Below, in pieces: positions 9,169-19,310 of a stretch of 42,212 nucleotides of DNA (positions are counted from its first letter, which is position 1; each line of letters opens with the position of its first letter). The notes under the pieces are model-generated. The model ran no database searches. It was not told the origin of the DNA and was given only the letters and a program-made list of their open reading frames with translations. The translations under genes were made by a program, and so were the position numbers. Source of the stretch: Pseudomonadota bacterium (GTDB lineage Bacteria > Pseudomonadota > Alphaproteobacteria > Acetobacterales > Acetobacteraceae); contig JAJXVA010000003.1 of NCBI GenBank assembly GCA_021782435.1, positions 1 through 42,212 of the forward strand. Direction: 5' to 3'.

Positions 9169-9671
9169 GGCGTAAGCCCGTCCCCAGGCTTGGCCGCGGC
9201 GGCGCCAGGCTTCTGCCCACCCGAGGATTGGGACGCCCCATTGAAAATGAACTTACCGAGCAGCGATTGCAGGTTTATGGCGCTCTGGGTGGCCGTAATC
9301 TGCCCGCCCGAAGACAGCATGACCGTATCCCCTCCAGGCTGCAGGGCAATGTAATTGCCGCCCAGTAGCCCTTCGGTGGCCACTACGGCGCTGGTATCTT
9401 TCGGGACCTTCACGTCATTGGCCACCGTGAATTTCACGATCGCCTGATAGGTGTTGGGGTCCAGCATTTCCTGGGTCACCGTGCCCACCTTCACACCGCC
9501 GATACGAACATCGGCGCCGAGACCAAGGCCAGTGATATCATTGAACCGGGCCGTCAGATCATACCCGCCAGCGGCTACCCCCGTATGCGCAACCGCATAG
9601 GCAAGAAACCCACCCGCCAGGGCAATGACGATCGCGCCGGTGGCGATCTCGGCGAAACTGGTTTTGGCCAT
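9165..9671 (-). CDS. mlaD: MlaD-type MCE-domain protein
   Basis: 168 aa; N-terminal TM, YDLTARFNDITGLGLGADVRIGGVKVGTV, GLLGGNYIALQPGG. Confidence 0.92.
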   Translation of the reverse strand: MAKTSFAEIATGAIVIALAGGFLAYAVAHTGVAAGGYDLTARFNDITGLGLGADVRIGGVKVGTVTQEMLDPNTYQAIVKFTVANDVKVPKDTSAVVATEGLLGGNYIALQPGGDTVMLSSGGQITATQSAINLQSLLGKFIFNGASQSSGGQKPGAAAAKPGDGLTP

Positions 9672-10024
9672 CAGCTTTCCGGCGTCCAGGCCTGATAATC
9701 AGCACGCGAGGCGGGACGATTGCCGCCGGCGTAGTCATGCCCCGGGGGGCGATATGCCGCGGCGGTGCCGGTGACATTGGGTAAATGGGGCTTCTGCCAC
9801 GGCCGGCGATTGGCTTCCGGCAAAGGCGCATCGAGCGTGTAGTGCATCCAGCCATACCATTCCGGTGGAATACGCGTGGGTTCGTTGCTGCCCGCATAGC
9901 GCACCCACCTTCGAGCGCGGCGGCCGGCGACGGCGCGTTTTTCCTCGAAATACCGATTGCCGGCGGAATCGGATCCGACTTCACGGCCTCGGAACCAGGT
10001 GAACAGACGCGTGCCCAGATTCAT
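9671..10024 (-). CDS. NADH:ubiquinone oxidoreductase NDUFA12-family protein
   Basis: From ATG 10024: MNLGTRLFTWFRGREVGSDSAGNRYFEEKR...RRWVRYAG...EPTRIPPEWYGWMHYTLDAPLP. Confidence 0.9.
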   Translation of the reverse strand: MNLGTRLFTWFRGREVGSDSAGNRYFEEKRAVAGRRARRWVRYAGSNEPTRIPPEWYGWMHYTLDAPLPEANRRPWQKPHLPNVTGTAAAYRPPGHDYAGGNRPASRADYQAWTPES

Positions 10025-10319
10025 GAGGGTGGGTATAGCCGCCGCCCCGCGACCGGTCCAGGCCCGGACGGGATTCCAACGGTTCGCAACGAGACCAAGG
10101 CTTTCGTCAACGAAAAGAACCAAACGAACTCCAGCAAGCCGGGCGAAGCGAGCGATGGGCCTCGGTCGTGTCCCGATGCTGAGCCGGTTAGGATGGGCCA
10201 CTCGAGGGGTGGCACGCCTTCGCAGACGGCGGGCAAGTTAGGGGGTCTGAGTTTCTCGGCCGGCTTTTTTCGCGGCAGAGCCATAGCTTGGCTTGCCCGC
10301 CGATCAACGCCGAACGGTC

Positions 10320-10916
10320 TCAGGGCACCAGCCCGGCCAATGCCGCATCGATCACAGCGGCGGGACTGACGTCGGTCATGCCGCCATCCAGCCAAAGCAG
10401 TGTGAAGCCAGTCAACAGCGACCAGAAGGCGGCGCTGGCGCAACCATCGGCGGAAATGTCATTCAGTGCCGGCTGTAACAGGTGGCGCGGCGCCTGCATC
10501 GCGCCGGGCGCGGCGAACTCAGCGCAGGGATTGGCCCCGCACAGCAACCGAAACGGCACAGGCTGGGCTTGCGCGAACATCAGGAAGGCTTCAGCCAAGG
10601 CATGGGCGTTTTCGCGCGGGGTGGCACCCAAGCTTGGCGCTGATGCCAGCGCGGCCTCGAGCCGCTCGCGGATTTCAGCAATGACCGCCGCGATCAGCGC
10701 GGATTTGCCCGCGAAATGCTTGTAGGGCGCAGCCGGGCTGACCCCCACGCGCGCCGCGATGTCACGCAGATTGACGTTCCCATCCCCGGCCTCCGCCATC
10801 GCCTCGATCGCGGCCACGACCAAGGCTTGCGGCAGGTTGCCGTGATGATACGTTCGCGGCGGTGGCGCCATCACTCTCCCCCCTTCTCGACGCGATAACG
10901 TGGCTTGCGAGCTCAT
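10320..10916 (-). CDS. TetR/AcrR family transcriptional regulator
   Basis: 198 aa; YHHGNLPQALVVAAIEAMAEAG...NLRDIAARVGVSPAAPYKHFAGKSALIAAV HTH. Confidence 0.93.
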   Translation of the reverse strand: MSSQATLSRREGGRVMAPPPRTYHHGNLPQALVVAAIEAMAEAGDGNVNLRDIAARVGVSPAAPYKHFAGKSALIAAVIAEIRERLEAALASAPSLGATPRENAHALAEAFLMFAQAQPVPFRLLCGANPCAEFAAPGAMQAPRHLLQPALNDISADGCASAAFWSLLTGFTLLWLDGGMTDVSPAAVIDAALAGLVP

Positions 10917-10963
10917 AGCGTTATGGTTGAGTTGTAATTTGTGTTTTTCAATCAGGGTTAAGC

Positions 10964-12373
10964 ATGACAGGGTCGCATGAATTGACCACCGGCGATGCTA
11001 TCGCAACGCGGTTCCGCGCCCAGCGCGACGGCTTTCTGGCAGATGGCGCGCCAGACCTGAAGCAACGGCGCCTACGGCTGGACGGGCTGGCGTTGGGTTT
11101 GCGCGCCTGGCGTGGCCGGTTCGCCCAAGCGGTGATGGAGGATTTCGGTCATCGCCCGGTGGCCGAAACCGCCGCCCTTGAAATTCTGCCGACGCTGCGC
11201 GGCATTTCCTATCTGCGGTTCGTACTGCCTGATTTCCTGCGCAAGCAAGAACGCAACGTGCCTCTTCTCCTGCAACCCGGCCTTGCCTACGTTCTGTATC
11301 AGCCGCTCGGCGTGGTGGGCATCGTTTCGCCATGGAATTACCCGCTGGCGCTGTCCTTGATGCCCCTAGCAACGGCGCTTGCCGCTGGCAACCGGGTGAT
11401 GCTGAAACCGAGCGAACTGACGCCACGGACAAATGCCTTGCTGGCAGCATTCCTTGGAGAATTATTCCCACCAACCCAGGTCTCGGTGGTGACCGGAGAT
11501 GCCACGGTGGGAGCGGAGTTCTCGGCACTACCATTCGATCATCTGTTTTTCACCGGCAGCCCCGCGGTGGGGCGGTTGGTCATGCGCGCGGCAGCGGAAA
11601 GCCTGACGCCTGTGACACTTGAACTGGGCGGCAAGTCACCGGCTATCATCGCGCCTGGCGGCATGACCGCGCGCGCCGTGACCTCGATTGCCCATGGCAA
11701 GCTGGCCAATGCCGGCCAAACCTGTATTGCCCCCGATTACGCGCTGGTGCCCGAGGCCGAGCGCGACCGCTTCGTTGACCTCTTCACGGCGTCATACCGG
11801 AAACTCTATCCGGCCGGCCCCGCCGGGCCGGACATGACCGCGATCATAAGCGATCATCACAAGGCCAGGTTGCTGGCCCTGCTGGACGAAGCCACCGCCC
11901 AAGGCGGACGGATCGTGGCACTGGGCACCGACCATGGACGGCGCTTGGCGCCGCGGCTGGTACTGGATACGCGGCCCGGCATGGCCATCATGCGCGAGGA
12001 AATTTTCGGACCGGTCCTGCCGGTGGTAACCTATGCCGGACTGGATGAGGCACTCGCGCACATCAACGCGGGAGAACGGCCGCTAGCACTTTATTACTTT
12101 GGTGGCGCCTCCGGCCGGCGCAAGGTGCTGAGCGCAACCACCAGCGGCAACGTCACCTTGGGCAACACGCTGCTGCACTACGCCGTCAACGACATGCCTT
12201 TCGGCGGCATTGGTGAAAGCGGCATGGGGGCCTATCACGGACTCGAGGGACTTCAACGCCTGAGCCATGCCAAGGGCGTGTTCCATCCGGCGCCCTGGCA
12301 CCCGACGGCGCTACTGCGCCCGCCCTTCGGCAAGCTGCCCCGCCGACTCCTGAAATTGCTTATTGGCCGTTAG
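10964..12373 (+). CDS. Aldehyde dehydrogenase, coniferyl-aldehyde dehydrogenase type
   Basis: 469 aa; GVVGIVSPWNYPL, ELGGKSPAII, NAGQTCIAPDY, REEIFGPVLP. Confidence 0.92.
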   Translation: MTGSHELTTGDAIATRFRAQRDGFLADGAPDLKQRRLRLDGLALGLRAWRGRFAQAVMEDFGHRPVAETAALEILPTLRGISYLRFVLPDFLRKQERNVPLLLQPGLAYVLYQPLGVVGIVSPWNYPLALSLMPLATALAAGNRVMLKPSELTPRTNALLAAFLGELFPPTQVSVVTGDATVGAEFSALPFDHLFFTGSPAVGRLVMRAAAESLTPVTLELGGKSPAIIAPGGMTARAVTSIAHGKLANAGQTCIAPDYALVPEAERDRFVDLFTASYRKLYPAGPAGPDMTAIISDHHKARLLALLDEATAQGGRIVALGTDHGRRLAPRLVLDTRPGMAIMREEIFGPVLPVVTYAGLDEALAHINAGERPLALYYFGGASGRRKVLSATTSGNVTLGNTLLHYAVNDMPFGGIGESGMGAYHGLEGLQRLSHAKGVFHPAPWHPTALLRPPFGKLPRRLLKLLIGR

Positions 12374-12695
12374 ACCAGATCGCGGCCCAATGGCATAACC
12401 TAGCGCCGGGACTTCGCCCTCCAGAAAATAATCAATCCGGTGCCAGTCTGGCTGGAACTAGGCCGGCAAACGGTTGGTATGGACGGCATCATCGCGGCCC
12501 TTCCTCACACGAGACCACAGGTGGACGGTGCCCGCTGGGCATACTTACGAACGCGAGGAATGGCCCGGACGCGCTCAGTTTGACGCAACTCGGAATGATC
12601 GGCCTACGATGCCGTAGCGCGACGGGGAAAGCCGGCTCAATTCTAGACGGAAACGCATTTCCCGCATGTGCCAGCAGAACTCACGGTCCGTGGTG

Positions 12696-12908
12696 TCATG
12701 CCGCGGATTGGCTGGCACCCAATGCCTCGCGCACCAGGGGGTCGAGCTTCGGCGCCCGGAGGTCCAGGCTGGCACGCATTTTGGGGGTCCAGAAATCCTC
12801 AATATGTTTGGCAATCCCCGCCAGAGCCCGCTCTTTCGGATAGGGGTGGAAATAAGCAGCAATCTGATTTGCCATCATCACCAGCTTATCGGAACCGGGC
12901 GCGCTCAT
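12696..12908 (-). CDS. fdsD: NAD-dependent formate dehydrogenase delta subunit
   Basis: 70 aa; DKLVMMANQIAAYFHPYPKERALAGIAKHIEDFWTPKMRASL; overlaps fdsA. Confidence 0.88.
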   Translation of the reverse strand: MSAPGSDKLVMMANQIAAYFHPYPKERALAGIAKHIEDFWTPKMRASLDLRAPKLDPLVREALGASQSAA

Positions 12909-15751
12909 TCCGCCGCCACCTGGTTTGCCGGCAAAATGCGCGTCAGGGCCTCATCTTCCTCGTAGAAACGGGCCTGCCAGTCGCTTTCGCGATTGGTGCG
13001 GCGTACCTGCACCGCGGTCACCTTGTATTCCGGGCAATTGGTTGCCCAATCCGAGAAGTCCGTGGTGATGACATTGGCGCCGGTTTTCGCGTGATGGAAT
13101 GTCGTGTAAACGATCCCCGGCTGCATCCGATCAGTGATGCGTGCCCGCAGCGCAATATCGCCAGACCGGCTTTCCACCGCCACTAAGTCACCGTCCTTGA
13201 TGCCGCGATGTTCGGCATCGAAGGGATGAATCTCAAGCACATCCTCTTCGTGCCAGCGGGAATTCTCGGTTCGCCGCGTCTGGGCACCCACATTATACTG
13301 GGAAAGAATACGCCCAGTGGTCAGGATAAGCGGGAAGCGCGCACCGGTGCGTTCCTCGGTCGGCACATATTCGGTCAATAAAAACTCACCCTTGCCCCGA
13401 ACGAACTTGTCAACGTGCATGATTGGTGTGCCGTTCGGTGCCGCTTCATTGCATGGCCACTGAATCGAACCCAATTCATCAAGCCGCGCAAAACTCACTC
13501 CAGAAAAGCTTGGCGTCAGCCGGGCAACCTCATCCATGATCTCGCTTGGATGATTATAGTGCATCGGAAAGCCCATCGCATTGGACAGCATGCAGGTCAC
13601 TTCCCAATCGGCGTAGTCACAGAGAGGCACCATCACCTTTCGCACACGGTTGATGCGCCGCTCCGCGTTGGTGAACGTGCCGTCCTTCTCCAGGAAGGTG
13701 GTGCCCGGGAGGAACACATGCGCATATTTTGCGGTCTCGTTAAGAAACAGATCCTGTACCACCACGCATTCCATCGCCCGCAACCCGCCGGTGATGTGCT
13801 GCACATCCGGATCGGACTGTGCTATATCCTCGCCCTGAACATACAAGCCCTTGAAGCCGCCACCCAACGCATCGTCGATCATGTTCGGGATGCGCAAGCC
13901 TGGCTCGCCTTGCAGTGCGACGCCCCACACCTGCTCGAACATTTCGCGCACCGAATTGTCCGAAACATGCCGATATCCGGGGAATTCATGTGGGAAGCTG
14001 CCCATATCGCAACTGCCCTGCACGTTATTCTGGCCGCGCAGAGGGTTTACCCCCACCCCTTCGCGGCCGATGTTGCCGGTTGCCATTGCAAGATTGGCCA
14101 GCGCAATAACCGTCGTGCTGCCCTGGCTGTGTTCGGTCACGCCCAGCCCATAATAGATCGCGGCATTGCCACCGGTGGCATAAAGCCGGGCAGCGGCGCG
14201 AAGTTCGTCGGCCGGGACGCCGGTCACGCTCGCCATCGTCTCCGGCGCGTTGCGCGGGTCAGCCACGAACTTTGCCCAGATTTGGAACGCCTCCATGTCG
14301 CAGCGTTCGCGCACGAATTCCTCGGCCACCAGCCCCTCGGTCACGATCACATGGGCCAGTGCGTTCAACAGCGCCACGTTGCTGCCAGGCTTCAATGGCA
14401 GGTGGTAATCAGCCTTGATATGCGGCGATTTCACCAGATCAATTCGCCGCGGATCAGCGACAATCAGTTTCGCTCCCTCGCGCAGACGCTTTTTCATGCG
14501 CGAAGCAAATACCGGATGCCCGTCGGTCGGGTTGGCACCGATCACCAGAATGACGTCCGCCTGCGCAACCGAGGCAAATTCCTGCGTCCCGGCGGATGTT
14601 CCAAGCGTCGCCTTCAAGCCATAGCCGGTGGGGGAATGGCAAACCCGCGCGCAGGTATCGACGTTGTTGTTGCCGAAGCCGGCCCGAACAAGCTTTTGCA
14701 CCAGATAGGTTTCCTCGTTGGTGCAGCGCGACGAGGTGATGCCGCCGATCGCATCGCGCCCGTATTTCGCCTGGATACGCTTGAATTCCGATGCCGCGTG
14801 CCCGATCGCCTCTTCCCAGCTGACCTCGCGCCAGGGGTCGGTGATTTTCGCGCGAATCATCGGCTTCAGCTTGCGGTCCTTGTGCGTCGCATAGCCGAAA
14901 GCAAAGCGGCCCTTCACGCAGGAATGACCTTCATTGGCGCGGCCATCCTTGTATGGCACCATCCGCACCACGGTCTCACCCTTCATTTCCGCCTTGAAGG
15001 AGCAACCCACCCCGCAATAGGCGCAGGTGGTGACCACGGAATGTTCCGGCGTGCCGAGCGCGATGACTGATTTCTCGTTCAGCGTCGCGGTCGGGCAGGC
15101 CTGCACGCAGGCGCCACAGGCAACGCATTCCGAGTTAAAGAAGTCCGGCCCGCCGGTTGCCACCTTGCTGGCAAAACCACGCCCGTCGATGGTCAGCGCA
15201 AATGTTCCCTGGGTTTCCTCGCAGGCCCGCACGCAGCGCGAGCAGACGATGCACTTGCTGGCCTCGAAGGTGAAATAAGGATTGCTTTCGTCGCTCGGTG
15301 CGTGGGTATGGTTCACCCCGTCATAGCCATAGCGCACCTCGCGCAGGCCAACCTTGCCCGACATGTCCTGCAATTCGCAATCGCCATTGGCCGAGCAGGT
15401 CAGGCAATCCAGCGGGTGATCGGAAATATAAAGTTCCATCACGTTGCGGCGGCGCTTGGCGATGGCTTCGTTCTGGGTGTGCACTACCATGCCAGCCTCG
15501 GCCGGGGTGGTGCAGGAAGCCGGGTAGCCACGCCGCCCCTCGATCTGAACGAGGCAGAGGCGGCACGAGCCAAAAGGCTCGAGGCTGTCCGTGGCGCATA
15601 GTTTCGGAATTTGCGTCCCCAGTGTCATGGCCGCGGCCATGACCGACGTCCCCTTCGGCACGGTCACGCTCTGCCCATCGATGGTCAGCGTCACGGTTTC
15701 ATCCGCCACGCGGATCGGGGTGCCGTAGTCCAGTTCGCGGATCAGTGCCAT
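12905..15751 (-). CDS. fdsA: NAD-dependent formate dehydrogenase alpha subunit
   Basis: From ATG 15751 (MALIRELDYGTPIRVADETVTLTIDGQSVTVPKG); 2Fe-2S and 4Fe-4S motifs, CAYCGVGCSFKAE, VDTCARVCHSPTGYGL (Cys, not Sec). Confidence 0.95.
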   Translation of the reverse strand: MALIRELDYGTPIRVADETVTLTIDGQSVTVPKGTSVMAAAMTLGTQIPKLCATDSLEPFGSCRLCLVQIEGRRGYPASCTTPAEAGMVVHTQNEAIAKRRRNVMELYISDHPLDCLTCSANGDCELQDMSGKVGLREVRYGYDGVNHTHAPSDESNPYFTFEASKCIVCSRCVRACEETQGTFALTIDGRGFASKVATGGPDFFNSECVACGACVQACPTATLNEKSVIALGTPEHSVVTTCAYCGVGCSFKAEMKGETVVRMVPYKDGRANEGHSCVKGRFAFGYATHKDRKLKPMIRAKITDPWREVSWEEAIGHAASEFKRIQAKYGRDAIGGITSSRCTNEETYLVQKLVRAGFGNNNVDTCARVCHSPTGYGLKATLGTSAGTQEFASVAQADVILVIGANPTDGHPVFASRMKKRLREGAKLIVADPRRIDLVKSPHIKADYHLPLKPGSNVALLNALAHVIVTEGLVAEEFVRERCDMEAFQIWAKFVADPRNAPETMASVTGVPADELRAAARLYATGGNAAIYYGLGVTEHSQGSTTVIALANLAMATGNIGREGVGVNPLRGQNNVQGSCDMGSFPHEFPGYRHVSDNSVREMFEQVWGVALQGEPGLRIPNMIDDALGGGFKGLYVQGEDIAQSDPDVQHITGGLRAMECVVVQDLFLNETAKYAHVFLPGTTFLEKDGTFTNAERRINRVRKVMVPLCDYADWEVTCMLSNAMGFPMHYNHPSEIMDEVARLTPSFSGVSFARLDELGSIQWPCNEAAPNGTPIMHVDKFVRGKGEFLLTEYVPTEERTGARFPLILTTGRILSQYNVGAQTRRTENSRWHEEDVLEIHPFDAEHRGIKDGDLVAVESRSGDIALRARITDRMQPGIVYTTFHHAKTGANVITTDFSDWATNCPEYKVTAVQVRRTNRESDWQARFYEEDEALTRILPANQVAAE

Positions 15752-15762
15752 CGTCGGCTCCT

Positions 15763-17313
15763 TCAGTCGGCGGCCAGCTTGCGGCCGGCGCGGTCGAAAT
15801 CCTCGGGGAAGTTGCGCAGTGCCGTCTGCACCGGTACCGGTGTCAAGCCGCCCATGGCGCACAGGCTCCCGTCGGTCATGGTCTCGCACAAATCATCGAG
15901 CAGGCTAAAATTGCGGTCGGTGTCCCGGCCGGCGGCGATTTTATCGATCACTTCCATGCCGCGCACCGCGCCAACGCGGCAGGGCGTGCATTTGCCGCAG
16001 CTTTCCGTTGCACAGAACTCGAAGGCGAACCGCGCCTGCGCCAGCAAATCGACGTTATCATCGAACACCACCACCCCGCCGTGGCCCAGTAAGCCGCCGG
16101 CGGCGGCCATGGCCTCGTAGTCCAGCGCGGTATCCAGCAGCCGGTCGGGGAAATATCCGCCGAGCGGACCACCCACTTGCACGGCGCGGAATTTCCGACC
16201 GGTGGCGGTGCCGTGGCCCCAATCCTCGATCAGGCGACGCAAGGATAGCCCGAACGGCACCTCGATCAGGCCGCCGCGCTTGACATTACCCGCCAGTTGC
16301 ACTGGCAGCGTGCCGAGCGAGCGGCCCTGGCCGTAATCGGCATAGGCCTTGCCTCCATGCGCAAGAATCCAGGGGACGCTGGCGAGCGAAAGCACGTTGT
16401 TGACCACGGTGGGTTTGCCGAACAGGCCGGCCAGCGCCGGCAGCGGCGGCTTAGCGCGGACCATGCCGCGCTTGCCTTCCAGGCTGTCGAGCAGGCTGGT
16501 TTCCTCGCCGCAGATATAGGCGCCGGCCCCCACCCGCACGTCCATATCGTAAGCGATACCGCTGCCCAGAATATCATGCCCTAGCAGCCCGGCCCGGCGC
16601 GCGGCCACAATGGCCGCACGCATGGTGGCCACCGCATGCGGATATTCGGAGCGGATATAGACATAGCCTTTGGTCGCACCTACCGCGATGCCGGCAATGG
16701 CCATGCCCTCGATCAGGCAGAGCGGGTCGCCTTCCATCAGCATGCGGTCGGCAAAAGTGCCGCTATCGCCCTCATCGGCATTGCAAACAATGTATTTCTG
16801 GTCAGCCGCCGCGCCGCGGACCGTGTTCCATTTAATACCGGTGGGAAAGCCGGCGCCGCCGCGCCCGCGCAGGCCGGAGGTTTTGACCTCCTCGACGATC
16901 GCCGCGCTCCCTAATTCCAGCGCACGCCGCAGCCCAGCCAGGCCACCATGCGCCTCGTAATCGGCCACTGAAACCGGGTCGATCACGCCGCAGCGGGCAA
17001 AGGTCAGGCGGGTCTGGTTGGCAAACCAGGGATGCGCCTCGACCGGCCCGATATTCAGCGCATGCGCGCCATCCCCGGTAATCGCGTCCAGTATACTGGG
17101 TACATCGGCCAGACGCAGCTGACCATACCCTACCCGACCTCGCGGGGTCGCCACTTCCAGCAACGGCTCGAGCCACACCGCGCCGCGCGTGCCGGTGCGG
17201 ATCAGTTGAATGTCGAGCCCGTGGGTTGCGGCATCACGCAGAAGGGCGGCCGCCACGCGGTCCGCACCGAGCGCCAAGGAGGCCGCGTCACGCGACAGGT
17301 AAAGCGTGATCAT
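15763..17313 (-). CDS. fdsB: NAD-dependent formate dehydrogenase beta subunit (NuoF-like)
   Basis: 516 aa; SGLRGRGGAGFPTGIKW, VCNADEGDSGTFADR, GAGAYICGEETSLLDSLEGKRG, ESCGKCTPCRVG. Confidence 0.95.
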   Translation of the reverse strand: MITLYLSRDAASLALGADRVAAALLRDAATHGLDIQLIRTGTRGAVWLEPLLEVATPRGRVGYGQLRLADVPSILDAITGDGAHALNIGPVEAHPWFANQTRLTFARCGVIDPVSVADYEAHGGLAGLRRALELGSAAIVEEVKTSGLRGRGGAGFPTGIKWNTVRGAAADQKYIVCNADEGDSGTFADRMLMEGDPLCLIEGMAIAGIAVGATKGYVYIRSEYPHAVATMRAAIVAARRAGLLGHDILGSGIAYDMDVRVGAGAYICGEETSLLDSLEGKRGMVRAKPPLPALAGLFGKPTVVNNVLSLASVPWILAHGGKAYADYGQGRSLGTLPVQLAGNVKRGGLIEVPFGLSLRRLIEDWGHGTATGRKFRAVQVGGPLGGYFPDRLLDTALDYEAMAAAGGLLGHGGVVVFDDNVDLLAQARFAFEFCATESCGKCTPCRVGAVRGMEVIDKIAAGRDTDRNFSLLDDLCETMTDGSLCAMGGLTPVPVQTALRNFPEDFDRAGRKLAAD

Positions 17314-17816
17314 GTCATCCCCCCCGCCGCCTCTGCGGCCAGCAAGGTTGCCGTATCGTCATCCAAGCGGCCAACCGGCACATCGTCCAGAAGGGCCGCA
17401 GGCGCACAGGCGCACAGCCCCAGGCAGTATACCTTCTCGACCGTCAGGCTGCCATCGGTCGTAGTTTCACCCCAGCCGATACCCAGGCGGGTCAAAAGCC
17501 GCTCAGCCACCCCCGGCCCACCCATCGACTGGCAGGCCTCCGCCACACACAGTTTCATTACATGGCGCCCGGCGGGCGCCTGGCGAAAATCATGGTAGAA
17601 GCTGATGATGCCGCGAATTTCGGCACGCGAAAGGTTCAGCGCCTCAGCCATCATGGCCTCCGCCGGATGCGGCACGTAACCAAACGCTTCCTGCAACGCG
17701 TGCAGCATGGGCAGTGCCGCGCCCTCGGTCGCTTTCATCCCGTCGATAATGGCGTGGGCCCGAGCCTTGTCCCAGCCCGGCGGGGTGGCTTCATTCGTCG
17801 CAGGCGCAGTCTGCAC
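17310..17816 (-). CDS. fdsG: NAD-dependent formate dehydrogenase gamma subunit (NuoE-like)
   Basis: GTG 17816 preceded by GGAGG at 6 nt; LCVAEACQSMGG, KVYCLGLCACAPA thioredoxin-like 2Fe-2S motifs. Confidence 0.93.
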   Translation of the reverse strand: MQTAPATNEATPPGWDKARAHAIIDGMKATEGAALPMLHALQEAFGYVPHPAEAMMAEALNLSRAEIRGIISFYHDFRQAPAGRHVMKLCVAEACQSMGGPGVAERLLTRLGIGWGETTTDGSLTVEKVYCLGLCACAPAALLDDVPVGRLDDDTATLLAAEAAGGMT

Positions 17817-18103
17817 GCTAACCTCCAGCTTTATGGCTCCGGCCCAGGGCAAAAAAATCGACCCGTCCGCCGACGTCGCCCTACCCATCATGTCCCGGCA
17901 GGGCAGGCCTTTCGCGAAACGCCACTCTCGGAACACTATGGCGTGCGGACCCTACCCGAAAGTCAACGTGGTTCATGTTTCCGCGAGCAACGATTGCCTC
18001 GCACATGCAACCAATCCGTGTGCCGGCTGCCGGAACCCCAGTCTTGTTTAACTGGGCACATACCTGGCTGGTGGCCAGGGGGCGTTGCCGCTAAACTTGA
18101 GTC

Positions 18104-18472
18104 GTGCGCGGATTTTTCGTTCCCCTCGCCGTGGCCGTCGGCCTCGGCACCGCCCAGGCCCAGCCATACAGCACTCTGCTCGGCCAGTATCGGACCGCGC
18201 CCGGCTGCCAAGGCCACGCCTACGAGGCCGTCAACCGGTCGATCACCCGGGCCTATACCGCCTACCAGCGCGCGCCCCTCACCCCGGCCTCAGTGGCGCT
18301 CGGCCGGGTCGCCGCTACGCGGGTTTATGGCCTGGCCGCGGTGGCGGCGGCCAAAGGCTGCAAACCCCTGGCCAATGAGATTTATTGGTTTCTGTTACGC
18401 AGGTTCGACGGGCCGGCCTTCGCGCCCTGGAAAACCCGCGCCGTGCGAGATATCGCTGCGCTGCGCCGCTGA
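18104..18472 (+). CDS. Small secreted hypothetical protein
   Basis: 122 aa; signal peptide MRGFFVPLAVAVGLGTAQAQ; AT-rich tracts absent but GC-codon periodic. Confidence 0.6.
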   Translation: MRGFFVPLAVAVGLGTAQAQPYSTLLGQYRTAPGCQGHAYEAVNRSITRAYTAYQRAPLTPASVALGRVAATRVYGLAAVAAAKGCKPLANEIYWFLLRRFDGPAFAPWKTRAVRDIAALRR

Positions 18473-18488
18473 AACACCCGGTGCCGGA

Positions 18489-19310
18489 TCACACGCCGTG
18501 TTGGCGAAACCAAGCCAGGGCCCGCGCCCAGCCATCCTGGGCCGCATGGGCGTCGTAGCTCGGCCGGTAATCGGCATGAAACCCGTGCCCGGCCTCGGGG
18601 TATACCACAACCGCCACCGTTCTGCCCGCGGCGCGCGCCCGCGCCCGCATCTCCGCCCGGTCTGAGGCGGGAATGCCACTATCCTGGCCGCCGTAAAGCG
18701 CCAGCAGTGGGCAATTAATCCGCCCCACCACATCCAGCGCAGTGTGCGGCTGAATGGCGCTGCGCTGTCCGGATAATGGGCCGTAAAAGGCCACTGCCGC
18801 GCGCAACCGCTTCTGGTGCGCCGCGTAAAGCCAAACCTGCCGCCCGCCCCGGCAGAACCCGATGATGCCGAGGCGCGCCAGATCGCCGCCATGTCGCCCG
18901 GCCCAGGTCACCACATGGTCCATATCGTCCATCATCTGAGCATCGGGGGTCTTCAGAATCACCTCGCTGATGATGCGGTGCACGTCGGTCATTTTCGCTA
19001 GGTCACCGATGCGTGCGTAATATTCGGCCGCGACCGCGAAAAACCCCTGATGGGCCAGCCGCCGGCAGATATCCCGGATATATTCGTGCACCCCGAATAT
19101 TTCCTCAGTGACCAGAATCACAGGGAAAGGTCCGGCCCCAACCGGCCGCGCGAAATACGCCGGCAGGCTGCCCAGTGCGGTCGGAATTTTCGTCTCGCCC
19201 GTTGCCAGCCCGGTCGCAGGTGTTTCAATCGGCGCCGCCTCGGCCCTCGGGCAGGCCAGGGTGAAGCCCGCCACCAGTGTGGTCATCAGCATTTCCCGCC
19301 GCTGCATCAC
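18489..19310 (-). CDS. Dienelactone hydrolase family protein, exported
   Basis: 273 aa; signal peptide; GIIGFCRGGRQVWLYAA, EIFGVHEYIRD, PEAGHGFHADYR. Confidence 0.92.
   Translation of the reverse strand: MMQRREMLMTTLVAGFTLACPRAEAAPIETPATGLATGETKIPTALGSLPAYFARPVGAGPFPVILVTEEIFGVHEYIRDICRRLAHQGFFAVAAEYYARIGDLAKMTDVHRIISEVILKTPDAQMMDDMDHVVTWAGRHGGDLARLGIIGFCRGGRQVWLYAAHQKRLRAAVAFYGPLSGQRSAIQPHTALDVVGRINCPLLALYGGQDSGIPASDRAEMRARARAAGRTVAVVVYPEAGHGFHADYRPSYDAHAAQDGWARALAWFRQHGV

Noticed and set aside
13415-15070. 551-aa plus-strand ORF
   Set aside because: Antisense to fdsA; long antisense frames are expected in high-GC coding DNA, and the translation lacks recognisable domains.
12905-15751. Possible selenocysteine in formate dehydrogenase
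   Set aside because: The active-site region reads CARVCHSP with a Cys codon and no in-frame TGA, so it is a Cys enzyme.
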